A stretch of 23,077 nucleotides of DNA from Sphacelaria rigidula (GCA_964200075.2 CAXNAA020000288.1:1-23077); one strand, 5' to 3'; shown: positions 17,901-23,077, counted from the first letter of the stretch. A program made the numbers and translations. Notes: a model not told the origin generated them from the sequence alone.

Positions 17901-20078
17901 GAATACGGCTGTGTGTCCATCGAATGTAGTTAGAAGGTGACAGGCTGCGACCTTTCAAGAATTGCTACAATTGACGAGATCAACAAGGGGCTCCCGAACT
18001 AAGCCGTTTGCATGGAACTGACGTTTTTATCCCATCCGCATTCGCGAGCCACCCGTAAGAATATCTCACAAATAATTCCCCAAACACACAAAGGCAACCA
18101 ACGTTTTTGCGATGCAACAAATTTCTCCCCTCACTCCGAACAACAGGACAACCGCAGCAGGGGCTACTAGCAATTGCATGGGTCAAACATCAGGCCTACC
18201 TCCCGTGGCAATATTGGCCGGGTCAAGAGGCGGTCGTCTGGTGGCGAGCGGGATAACTATAGCGGGGGACCACGGGGGAGGAGGGTTCAACATAAAGGTG
18301 CCCAACATTTGCGCATAGGCTTGGAGATGAACTATACCTGATGCAGGAGGCGTAGCAAATCAACCTATGCAGTCAACTCAGCATCGCACACATACAACCG
18401 AACGGTTCATCATCCACAGGCCAAGCATACTGGTTTCTTGGTCTGCTTCGAACAGACTATTCTGTCTATAACGTATCAATTTCTCGCCTCCTGTTTGTGT
18501 CCGACAAATACACAGTTCTATCGTGCGTCTGTAGACTTGGCAGAATAACACACGAGGCAGGTACAACGAGACCCGAACTGCGAGTAAACACACTCTGGGT
18601 CCGAGATTCCTGAACAAACCGATGTTCGCTGCTAGTTAGCACGTACTTCGGCATACATCTATCGACCACACAGGTTTACATTTTGCTCTCGCCGCAGAAT
18701 ACATGAAGGCGGCACATTGTAGAGGGTGTGTAGCGGGTCGCCAGAGGGGGTTCTGGACCTTGAGCGGGTGTGAAGAGGTTTACCATAGGGTGTTCTAGAC
18801 CTCTAGAGGGTCACCAGAGGGTCTCTACCTTCGGAAGGTGTTCCGAGGGTGTAGGAACGTGTCCACTTGTGGCAGCTCGGGTGTTCCCCTGCCATCCACG
18901 TTGAGTTGTCACCCAGATTTGAATCGTAGAAGAAGGTCACGTCTGTGATTGCTTAGCAGTATGAACTTCAGGCAAGGCAGTCATGAGAGCCACAGTGATG
19001 TGCTTTCCGTCTGCCTTAAGATCCCCTCGTGATACTTTGGAAATCTCAAAGATTCTCGTTCGGGCGGCAGGCTGCCAAGGCAGCGGCGAAAGAGGCGGCA
19101 AGATTAGCGGCTGCTGAGGAAGCTTTGCGGGCGGGAGAGGGAACCTTAGGCGGTCGAGGGAGGGAGGGTGCTCGAGGGCGGGAGGATACTCGGGTGAGAC
19201 ATCGAATAATTAAAAAATTACGGATTACGTGGGTACGTGTGCTGTGTTGTATCAGAGATATGACAGAAATTTGTAAAAGTGTTTTTGGCTTTGACGCGAG
19301 GATCTAGTGTCGCGTGGAGTACATCGGACGTGTTGTGGCGGTTTAGCGCGATGATGCATTATACACCGGCCGAAACCGATCTTCTTTGCCAGTGTGTTTC
19401 CGCCGTGAGCGTCATGCATGCGACTGCATGTCTCAGATACTAGCTGAAAGGTTCCCATGGATGATACATATCCAGTTGAACATCCGCCTCCATCAAAAAT
19501 AAAGAAGAAGGTGTCCCTAAAGACGTCGAAAATTACGAAAACTGTATCCCTTTGTCATTTAGGTCGGTGAATAACTGTCGTAGTGCTGCTCACTCTGCTC
19601 TGTTCTCCGGCCGGAAAAAATCGCTTAGGTGGCTGCTCGATTCGTCTCCGCGCGATTCGGAAAAATTACATTAAACTCTCACCGAGCAACTGCGGCTTCT
19701 ACTGCACCTCGGCACGTGCTCGGGCGCGGGGGCTCTCCCGTCACACCTTCGCATTCGGAGCAACGAAGAGAAGGAGACAACGCCCACGACAGAGTATGCG
19801 ATGCTTCCAACACATCGGGGGATAGAGGGAGTAGCAGCGTCGCATCTGGTGATCACGGCGGAGGCAATGGGCCCGCGAGTCGGGGAACGGAGGCGGTTGC
19901 CGCGAAGATCGCCGGCAAGGATGTCCTAAAGACGCGAGGATTGACTTCGGACAGTGTAGTATGGGCGGCATCTTCCCGGCGGCGGTCAAGATCTACCCCT
20001 TCTGCTCGCGGAAGGCGGGGGAATGGCGCCGGGCAAGGAGAAACCATTCGGCGTCTGGTGCACATGGGTCTGCTTTGA
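419..20078 (+). CDS. WD40-repeat protein, WDR49/EFCAB8-like, 17-exon gene, 5' partial
   Basis: Joined exons: 419-555, 1418-1493, 2221-3059, 4491-4650, 4906-5185, 7088-7194, 8547-8676 (weak), 9288-9534, 10218-10425, 10714-10934, 12330-12584, 13700-13884, 14744-14931, 16789-16898, 18147-18297, 19071-19193, 19629-20078. All introns are GT-AG, phases match at each junction, and the product is 1,288 residues. Residues 1-728 contain WD40 blades, for example LVTALEFLSPYPLLAG (exon 6) and LLSASADGLAKIWSPDG (exon 9). Residues 729-1288 are low-complexity and probably disordered. WD40 propellers are protein-binding scaffolds. The phrases GELHVLDD, GHSVLLRQIVF and ALEFLSPYPLL recall WDR49 (CFAP337)/EFCAB8, axonemal proteins of motile cilia, which would suit an organism with flagellate cells. 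That assignment is from memory. Earlier blades and any EF-hands would lie to the left of the window. Several splice sites are ambiguous by one or two alternatives. Confidence 0.75.
556..1417 (+). other. Intron 1 (862 bp)
   Basis: Begins gtgagg and ends tttccag. I see no repeat or gene in it. The open frame at 964-1488 starts at a non-ATG codon, has no recognisable motif and is out of frame with exon 2. Confidence 0.6.
1418..1493 (+). CDS. WD40 gene, exon 2
   Basis: Encodes CVFSIGADGELHVLDD and then ADEKGYVKR. The G-A-D-G-E turn followed by LHVLDD is a WD40 c-d hairpin, with DD where W-D usually stands. Donor taken as aaacga|gtaggg (phase 0). An in-frame alternative is ctac|gtgaaa at 1484, and the frame also stays open to 1964, so the 3' edge is not fixed. 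Confidence 0.7.
1494..2220 (+). other. Intron 2 (about 727 bp)
   Basis: Exon 2's frame stays open through the first 470 bases, but the translation has no WD40 character. A longer exon 2 cannot be ruled out. Nothing else is recognised. Confidence 0.5.
2221..3059 (+). CDS. WD40 gene, exon 3, long polar exon with poly-Thr
   Basis: The largest exon (about 839 nt) ends cgcag|gtgtgt with two bases of a codon. The start is uncertain: AG acceptors at 2220 and 2259 both give phase 0. It carries GHSVLLRQIVFLSEDE, the motif that follows the GYV segment in this family. It continues with about 220 residues rich in Thr, Ser, Arg, Gly and Asp, including an 11-Thr run, and is probably a disordered loop between blades. 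The last codon joins exon 4 as Arg. Confidence 0.65.
2497..2529 (+). repeat. (ACA)11 trinucleotide microsatellite in coding sequence
   Basis: Eleven consecutive ACA codons encode Thr in exon 3. AGG and three ACG codons follow (R-T-T-T). Length variation would change the protein by whole residues. Confidence 0.95.
3525..3640. repeat. Purine-rich (A/G) low-complexity tract
   Basis: Almost entirely A and G on the plus strand, with aaataaataaat and aggaaagg motifs. The minus-strand hydrophobic open frame across it (3467-3712) is a by-product of the pyrimidine-rich complement. Confidence 0.7.
3695..4312 (+). CDS. Unrecognised 205-codon intronic ORF
   Basis: Begins ATG GCC GAC and ends TAG. It lies wholly inside intron 3 on the same strand as the host gene. 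The product is strongly basic near the N terminus and has scattered Cys residues (CDRCSLAFQKGQRC). I recognise no domain, signal peptide or membrane segment. At about 50% G+C an ORF this long can arise by chance, and no promoter or poly(A) evidence is visible. It is more likely spurious than a nested gene. Confidence 0.12.
   Translation: MADPYQRVSGRNTVQKKKKPITIIHQLLALACQISAGRAIAIVPRCARRSARAGVVCDHNAEGKQKRSVRKTQRKLYLADKRPRIPRLRRSCRSFSTLCIRVNRWNADCDRCSLAFQKGQRCSYFLLHITSDPGQFPPLVRDWLDRDGVEAALQRRAPMKRTPFTLPTLYQHVDSFCGSTFHESIAESMLSIASLNALPRSAARL
4491..4650 (+). CDS. WD40 gene, exon 4
   Basis: Acceptor tttttcaag preceded by pyrimidines; donor tacag|gtaatc, phase 0. It encodes SATFVALLQHHGQHDMTAC and then DDHLNLIATVATSDGGI, a b-c strand pair ending in a blade turn. 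The rest (EYLRNDNNAGTAAVQ) is polar and leads into exon 5. Confidence 0.7.
4906..5185 (+). CDS. WD40 gene, exon 5
   Basis: Acceptor gatacag, strong donor tatag|gtaagc, ends in phase 1. After a Gly/Ser/Pro stretch it encodes SSVHVWDAEMMTLMGTL, a canonical d strand with VWD. About 75 polar residues follow (Ser/Thr/Asn/Gly-rich, no blade), ending LPSI. The VWD belongs to the same blade as exon 4's ATSDGG. Confidence 0.75.
6229..6242. repeat. Short AT/TA microsatellite
   Basis: Alternating atatatatatat followed by ac, inside intron 5. Confidence 0.8.
6630..6840. mobile_element. MITE-like element 1, about 211 bp
   Basis: Left end tgtaatggg and right end gcattaca are inverted. The inverted similarity runs about 60 bp inward to ggagttcaaacacccc (left) and ggggtgttttgaact (right). 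The centre includes three tandem gttcgt units (about 6691-6720). The arms are homologous to those of the element at 7233-7800, so this is a family. No transposase frame is present, so it would be non-autonomous. A clear target-site duplication is not visible. Confidence 0.65.
7088..7194 (+). CDS. WD40 gene, exon 6
   Basis: Encodes LVTALEFLSPYPLLAG and then ACTGGAVAFWRVTDCVCVQ, the clearest blade in the gene and close to the ITALEFLSPYPLLASA wording I associate with WDR49-like proteins. Donor gttcag|gtgcag, phase 0. The start after ggccag is chosen because it matches exon 5's phase; an AG at 7076 is the alternative. Confidence 0.8.
7195..8546 (+). other. Intron 6 (about 1,350 bp)
   Basis: Begins gtgcag. 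It contains the larger element with terminal inverted repeats (7233-7800), which starts only 38 bases after the donor. The rest shows no recognisable gene. An exon may have been missed here. Confidence 0.5.
7233..7800. mobile_element. MITE-like element 2, about 568 bp
   Basis: Left arm 7233-7307 (tgtagtgc start) and right arm 7725-7800 (gcattaca end) are inverted copies about 75 bp long at roughly 75-80% identity. They share ccacgtgcttc and atcggagtttgaacac type blocks. The same arms occur in element 1. The 420-bp interior has no recognisable coding sequence. Confidence 0.75.
8547..8676 (+). CDS. WD40 gene, exon 7 (tentative)
   Basis: Exon 6 ends in phase 0 and exon 8 starts in phase 1, so something of length 1 mod 3 must lie between them, or exon 6 ends later. 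This 130-nt segment fits: acceptor tttcttgaag after cgttcctctctt, donor ggcaag|gtatac, open throughout. It encodes a Leu-rich start, then Arg/Gly and Glu runs, with no clear WD40 motif. A different exon in 7195-9287 is possible. Confidence 0.3.
8677..9287 (+). other. Intron 7 (611 bp)
   Basis: Nothing recognised apart from the gtatac donor side and the gaccag acceptor. Confidence 0.45.
9288..9534 (+). CDS. WD40 gene, exon 8
   Basis: Acceptor gaccag; excellent donor gcaag|gtacgt, ends in phase 2. It encodes TMIMYCGNERGDILVANLS, a blade c-d hairpin with the G-N-E-R-G-D turn. The segment containing NHNPYRAV follows, a position where WDR49-like proteins carry a conserved N-P-x-R stretch. The remainder is basic and leads into exon 9. 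Confidence 0.7.
9535..10217 (+). other. Intron 8 (683 bp)
   Basis: Begins gtacgt and ends gacaaaag. No repeat or gene recognised. Confidence 0.6.
10218..10425 (+). CDS. WD40 gene, exon 9
   Basis: After a short Arg/Gly-rich lead it encodes AWVAHSAGISSMSWIESPPS and LLSASADGLAKIWSPDG. This is a complete blade with the His of the G/A-H position, the S-A-D-G turn and a KIWS d strand. It ends GSMLLGQ|gtgtgc in phase 0. The split Ser codon with exon 8 supports the acceptor. It appears to be the last propeller blade. Confidence 0.8.
10714..10934 (+). CDS. WD40 gene, exon 10
   Basis: Preceded by an intron of 288 bp and a strong acceptor (cctgttcctcttcag); donor ttgag|gtgtgt, phase 2. It encodes LDINNRQPERATTLEARQW followed by Pro/Ser/Asp-rich sequence. 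This is the transition from the propeller to the polar C-terminal region. Confidence 0.7.
10935..12329 (+). other. Intron 10 (1,395 bp)
   Basis: Contains a 220-codon open frame (11553-12215) that opens at GTG and resembles nothing I know. It is treated as chance. No repeats recognised. Confidence 0.55.
12330..12584 (+). CDS. WD40 gene, exon 11
   Basis: Acceptor gtatcag after a C-rich stretch; donor ggcgag|gtgtgc, phase 2. An earlier donor, gcagag|gtctcg (end 12558), would pair with a different exon 12 acceptor. It encodes a Ser/Gly/Pro/Lys-rich segment (SKPISPATTRGKNTRNVG near the start) without a domain. Confidence 0.55.
12585..13699 (+). other. Intron 11 (1,115 bp)
   Basis: Contains a short T run near 12659-12667. 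No gene or mobile element recognised. Confidence 0.55.
13700..13884 (+). CDS. WD40 gene, exon 12
   Basis: Encodes QIQDFERKLEASASKRPKGG, a short charged helix-like start, then a Gly/Val/Thr-rich part ending SIPVSAG. Donor ccggag|gtacga (phase 1) matches exon 13; an earlier donor at 13843 does not. The acceptor tacgacag is weak, with cag and attcag alternatives just downstream. Confidence 0.55.
13885..14743 (+). other. Intron 12 (859 bp)
   Basis: Begins gtacga and ends gattcgcag. A minus-strand open frame of 209 codons (14377-15006) covers its 3' half and exon 13. It includes a His-Thr repeat read from the TG microsatellite and is judged a shadow. Confidence 0.55.
14744..14931 (+). CDS. WD40 gene, exon 13
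   Basis: Encodes EFMQRAMSAHELGQAPGDGE and then a basic stretch with GGRGYVKPRPGTAENDILKR, ending ATGLVVQ. Donor gttcag|gtggcg, phase 0. The frame is open and of coding character (K/R/D/E-rich), with no known domain. Confidence 0.65.
14957..14990. repeat. (TG)n microsatellite
   Basis: About 15 TG units with one interruption (gtgtgcgtgtgtgt), starting about 25 bases after the exon 13 donor. TG/UG runs near donors can bind splicing factors in animals; any effect here is unknown. Confidence 0.9.
16248..16257. other. Assembly gap (10 N)
   Basis: Ten undetermined bases next to a poly-C run inside the foldback. The size is probably a placeholder. Confidence 0.98.
16342..16450 (+). repeat. Dispersed repeat, copy 1 (foldback loop)
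   Basis: Aligns in the same orientation with 22438-22560 at roughly 70% identity. Shared blocks include aagtggctgg, gaggca, aaagccgagc, cgagtagc and acgcttg. This copy forms part of the loop of the foldback. Confidence 0.65.
16789..16898 (+). CDS. WD40 gene, exon 14
   Basis: Textbook acceptor ctcatttctccctcag; donor gatag|gtgact, phase 2. It encodes DKLVGKLKPDLVRGRPLQEW followed by LTSPEVHDDVIPTPAD. This is compact and more ordered-looking than its neighbours, but not recognised. Confidence 0.7.
16899..18146 (+). other. Intron 14 (1,248 bp)
   Basis: Begins gtgact and ends ccgaacaacag. No repeat or gene recognised; the open frames on either strand have no family resemblance. Confidence 0.55.
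18147..18297 (+). CDS. WD40 gene, exon 15
   Basis: The split Arg codon from exon 14 restores the frame. It encodes TTAAGATSNCMGQTSGLPPV and a Gly-rich part with ITIAGDHGGGGFNIK. Donor ataaag|gtgccc, phase 0. Low complexity, probably disordered. Confidence 0.6.
18298..19070 (+). other. Intron 15 (773 bp)
   Basis: Contains the irregular GGGT-rich repeat at 18720-18860. Nothing else recognised. Confidence 0.55.
18720..18860 (+). repeat. Irregular GGGT-rich tandem repeat
   Basis: About ten GGGT or GGT blocks occur 10-20 bases apart. Two larger units of about 70 bp are recognisable by gggtcgccagagg (18736) and gggtcaccagagg (18809), each followed by a ttctggacctt-like segment. The G-tracts on one strand could form G-quadruplexes. 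Confidence 0.65.
19071..19193 (+). CDS. WD40 gene, exon 16, Ala-rich helix
   Basis: Acceptor cgggcggcag, donor actcgg|gtgaga, in phase at both ends. It encodes AAKAAAKEAARLAAAEEALR, a strongly helical alternation of Ala with Lys/Glu. A Gly/Arg/Glu-rich stretch follows (GGRGREGARGREDTR). Likely a single helix or short coiled coil. Confidence 0.65.
19194..19628 (+). other. Intron 16 (435 bp)
   Basis: Begins gtgaga and ends aatcgcttag. No structure recognised. Another AG at 19562 (catttag) exists but does not lead into the open frame as cleanly. Confidence 0.55.
19629..20078 (+). CDS. WD40 gene, exon 17, last coding exon with stop
   Basis: Open in phase 0 from the cgcttag acceptor to TGA at 20076-20078. 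It encodes about 149 residues rich in Ser, Arg, Gly and Ala. The last third is more structured: KIAGKDVLKTRGLTSDSVVW, then an Arg/Ser-rich basic patch, ending ETIRRLVHMGLL. No domain recognised. The acceptor could lie further downstream in the same frame. Confidence 0.65.
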   Translation: MAARFVSARFGKITLNSHRATAASTAPRHVLGRGGSPVTPSHSEQRREGDNAHDRVCDASNTSGDRGSSSVASGDHGGGNGPASRGTEAVAAKIAGKDVLKTRGLTSDSVVWAASSRRRSRSTPSARGRRGNGAGQGETIRRLVHMGLL

Positions 20079-20144
20079 AATATTGTGTTGATTATTGTTG
20101 TGCTCTCGAGATTATTTCTTCATAGTCATGCGCATGGGGTGATT

Positions 20145-20188
20145 AATAAATACGGTGGAAGGGTTTGTGCATCATCTACACGAATAAA
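20145..20188 (+). terminator. Candidate polyadenylation signals of the WD40 gene
   Basis: AATAAA occurs at 20145-20150 and 20183-20188, about 70 and 105 bases after the stop codon. T/G-rich sequence (gtttgtgc, tgtggtgcctgt) lies beside them. Brown algal 3' UTRs are often longer and do not strictly need AATAAA, so this is only a candidate. Confidence 0.4.
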
Positions 20189-20498
20189 TGTGGTGCCTGT
20201 GAGACTATCCTGACTGACAGGTTCCTGTTTCCTACATTTTCGCATGTGAGTATCATCGACGTTCTCCGGGCTTGGTTGAATAACACAGTACCATGGCGAT
20301 GGTTCTGTCTTGCAAATGCACGTGGGGTGGGTCTAAAGGAGGTTTCGTTCCTTCTGTTTCTCGTATGTAGTACACCGGTGTAATTTGATACCGTTATCGA
20401 CACGTTTCACGGGGCGGGGAGATACCGCTACCACCTCAGCTTGTCTACTCTATACACTAACAAAACGTAAACGCAACCTTGGAGCTCAAAGGATTCAC

Positions 20499-20962
20499 CT
20501 GCTACAGAGGGAGCATTGCGGGTAAAAGAGACCTCCTTCGCGGTGCAGTTATGGATTGTGACGTTTTGAAGTGCGTTTGGAGTGTAAGACGACGCCGAGA
20601 GAATGTCGCTGAAGGTGGCACCAGTACAGCGCGAAGACGGAATCTCTGACTCATGCAGACATTGACTGCCTCCATGACGGCTGCTCGTGCTTATTGTAGA
20701 CCATCGATAGGGCTTCACGCACGATCGCCCCAAGAAGATCGAGACGCACAGAGCTATCCCGAACGACCCCATGAATATTCGATTTTGTTACCCAAAGAGC
20801 TCAATTTCAACAAACGCTTCGAAGTTCACTAAATGTTTCCCGGAAAATACTCCGTGTTGATATTTGCGGTATCCTGCAGGTAACCGCAATGTTGTTACCG
20901 TAGATCGTAGCAGCAAGTCCAAACGGCACATGCGTGATCGCTAAGGCCATGTTTTTTAGATT
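20499..20962 (-). CDS. Possible minus-strand exon pair, beta-helix-like
   Basis: Candidate exons on the minus strand are 20962-20899 (acceptor actcgag after a ctaat branch-like site; donor tacg|gtaaca) and 20645-20499 (acceptor gagtcag; donor gtagcag|gtgaat). Phases agree (phase 1 join). They encode NLKNMALAITHVPFGLAATI and a second part containing ALQNVTIHNCTAKEVSF. The N-V-T-I-x-N-C pattern is typical of rungs in right-handed beta-helix (pectin-lyase-fold) surfaces. Flanking exons were not found, and both acceptors have weak pyrimidine tracts. It would be convergent with the WD40 gene. Confidence 0.3.
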
Positions 20963-22437
20963 CTCGAGTACAACACATTAGCAAACTCATCAATATATCA
21001 AGAATGAATAGATGACGCATAATAGTACATGGACAGAATTGGTCAAGTTGGATTTCGGAGGGGGGTGCATGGTGGCATAAGACACGACAAAATAGCCGTC
21101 GTTGGCGGTTGGTCTCGGCTTAGAGCGTGCGAACGACAATATTTTGGAATGTTGTACAAGCGTTCCTAAAATATATGGCATATGAAGATATCAGAACAAT
21201 GTTCCCTACGAGGTATAAGGCCCTCCCATATTAATGATACCTTCAATTATTTTTGATGAGGCTACGGACACCCCGGGGAGTATATTGTCTCATCGCCCCT
21301 TCTGAAGTACGCGCAAGGGGTACTCTACCTCAGGGCCCGTTAAATTCGAATGCCGATGCCCCAGGAAACGCGGGGGGCATTGTTTAGACGCATTCACACT
21401 GCCCTACTGTTTTATGATCCTCCCCCCCCCCCCTCATGCCCTTTCCTGGGAACATATTGAACGCATCCCCAACACATCCCCTCCCCGAATATCTCAGCGG
21501 CAAGGGGGCTTTTACCCGACGCGTTAGTCATTTACGGCCGGATAACAACGAATCTGAAGGCATGAGTGGTAACAATAGAAGTCTTACAATACTATTTGAC
21601 GTTCTAGCAAGTTGCAAAGGGACTACATGATGCTTCTGAATTCATTAGAGGTATCACTAGAATATCGACACCTCGCCATCTACCACGTATCCCTAGAACA
21701 GTCAGGAGCATCACCGTTTGATTTCCACTGGACGAAACGGTGGATGCAACACCCCGGGGATGGCTATCTTTCCCATCCGTGAAAACGTGCATGGGCCGAG
21801 CTCCAACATGAGATTTTGTCAACACATTGAAGATGCTTTGATGAATCCGTACGTGCGATGCATCAACTTTCAACTCTTCATGAGGCCCTCAATGTGCTGG
21901 AACAGCCGAAACAAAGGCTGGGCAACATTGGCCTGCACTTGTGTCTAAATTCAAATGAGTTGATCAGGACCGGTCGCTCCAAGTGCTGAAAATTCACTTG
22001 GCGTTTGCGAAGCCGGACTTTACCCTGTTCGGCAGCACTTTCTTTTCTAATCCCCACCGATTAGATAGCTTAGGTACTAGTTACGGGTGGAATATTTCGA
22101 TAAAACGTCCTGGATACTTCGAGTTGGGAATTTCGGAAACTAAATGGTCCATGTGCGGTGAAACTTGAACTGATATCTCGAAATGCACCTCGGACTCGGC
22201 ATCTCCATGAAATGTGCCGTCGGAAGACGTTCTTTTGATGATTCAAATCAGAACTGGAACCCCGAGACTTTCGATCCCGAGGACCGCCGAAGTGCCCCAA
22301 AATAAAAAGGAAGAAGAAGACAAGCGCTTACTTCCTCAGCAAGGACTAATGCAACATCAATCCCCTGGCCCCGCACGACATACAAATGATATCCAACGAG
22401 CAACAACAGGAGACGGATGCCGCGATAGCTCCCGCCA
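20963..22437. other. Probable intergenic or non-coding region
   Basis: No open frame on either strand has family resemblance. It includes a poly-C run at about 21421-21433 and a weak similarity (21226-21262) to 100-141 near the left end. The longest minus-strand frame here, 21604-21873, is not recognised. Confidence 0.4.
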
Positions 22438-22560
22438 GACAAGTGGCTGGCATGAGGAGGCACAATCTACATGGAACTCTAAATGACAAAAGCCGAGCAC
22501 ACCGAGTAGCCGGGATCTCCCACGCTTGGGATCGTTTTCGCCAGTGTCGCCCCGCAAGGG
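22438..22560 (+). repeat. Dispersed repeat, copy 2
   Basis: Homologous, in the same orientation, to the loop of the intron 13 foldback (16342-16450). The upstream part at 22261-22437 lacks the near-perfect foldback arms of copy 1. Confidence 0.65.
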
Positions 22561-22592
22561 TTAGTGTTAGGGTTCGGTAAGGGCTAACCCTG
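22556..22592. repeat. Telomere-like hairpin
   Basis: Reads aagggttagtgttagggttc, then cggtaagg and gctaaccctgacc. It holds two TTAGGG-like units followed by an inverted CTAACCC, so gggttag (22558-22564) can pair with ctaaccc (22584-22590). Confidence 0.5.
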
Positions 22593-23017
22593 ACCCCACT
22601 GTCGGGAAAGTGGTCCTGAACCGGCAGAAGTCTCACACTGTTTGGGAAACGTGTTGTAAAGGGGCATATATCGGGCATTTCCTGGCGAACTCGTATAATA
22701 GAGGAAGAACCCCTGTGAGCGATTGGGACTCTTGCATTAAACTGGCGGAACACCTCCCACCTTTCGCGCGAAACATGTTCAGAGGTGGCAGATAGATGCT
22801 TCGCGAAAGTTGGGTTCAGGAGTCCTAGAGTGAACATATGTTCTGCGTCTCATTCTATCGGGTGGATAATGACCTTTTTGGTGGTGTGCAGACAGCTTCA
22901 ATGATTCGAAGCATAGTTGTCACTGCAACGCGAGGCTTGGGCACGAACACACATCACCGGTGCATTGAATCGATAGCGGCAACAAACACACAGCGAAACG
23001 GGGTGGACAATACTTCC
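22593..23017. other. Non-coding stretch before the right inverted repeat
   Basis: A plus-strand frame of 74 codons (22838-23062) begins at ATG but runs into the inverted repeat, so it is unlikely to be real. Nothing else recognised. Confidence 0.4.
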
Positions 23018-23077
23018 TTTTTTTTCCCTCACACTCTGAACCCCTCCCCTTCCTCGGGATGAGTCCGTGGTCTCAAG
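23018..23077. repeat. Right arm of 60-bp inverted repeat at the window ends
   Basis: Reverse complement of 7-66 with two differences. The arm ends exactly at the last base of the window (gtggtctcaag), so its outer limit is unknown. Confidence 0.9.

Noticed and set aside
22214-22580. Two overlapping plus-strand ORFs at 22.2-22.6 kb as a real gene
   Set aside because: They overlap in different frames on a dispersed repeat whose other copy is interrupted. Recorded as a repeat instead.
23049-23077. Hammerhead-ribozyme-like gatgagtccgtg at the right end
   Set aside because: It matches the familiar core start and stem, but the preceding CU and the downstream GAAA core are absent, and no closing stems are seen. 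The same holds for the left copy.
1-23077. Prokaryotic, phage or CRISPR content
   Set aside because: There are no tightly packed genes, no ribosome-binding-site-led operons and no regular direct repeats with spacers. The coding content is intron-split.

Overview
The window looks like nuclear DNA of an intron-rich eukaryote. The best fit is a brown alga or another stramenopile. This is inferred from style: GT-AG introns averaging about 1 kb around short exons, roughly 50% G+C, scattered small repeats, and a protein of a flagellar type. No rRNA, tRNA, CRISPR array, operon or prokaryotic gene organisation is visible. A run of 10 N in poly-C at about 16.25 kb shows this is a draft assembly, and the window may be a whole small scaffold.

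One plus-strand gene fills most of it (about 419-20078). I rebuilt it as 17 exons whose reading phases agree at every junction (3,867 nt, 1,288 codons plus stop); exon 7 is the weak link. The 5' end lies to the left of the window. Exons 1-9 encode WD40 blades. Exons 10-17 encode a polar, Ser/Gly/Arg/Ala-rich tail ending at a TGA at 20076-20078, with AATAAA motifs about 70 and 105 bases later. The wording of the blades resembles the WDR49 (CFAP337) / EFCAB8 group of axonemal WD40 proteins. The WD40 call is firm; the subfamily is from memory and less certain.

The introns carry the other structure. Two related elements with terminal inverted repeats flank exon 6 (6630-6840 and 7233-7800). A recent-looking foldback with a sequencing gap lies in intron 13 (about 16.15-16.72 kb), and part of its loop has a diverged copy at 22.44-22.56 kb. 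Intron 15 holds an irregular GGGT-rich repeat (18.72-18.86 kb). There are also TG and AT microsatellites and a purine-rich tract.

Downstream of the gene (20.1-23.1 kb) there is little clear coding sequence. A tentative two-exon minus-strand fragment (20499-20962) reads like rungs of a right-handed beta-helix protein and would be convergent with the WD40 gene. A telomere-like hairpin lies at about 22.56 kb.

The two ends of the window are inverted copies of each other (7-66 and 23018-23077, 58 of 60 bases identical). This is either the terminal inverted repeat of a 23-kb unit or, more simply, an assembly broken at both ends in the same dispersed repeat.
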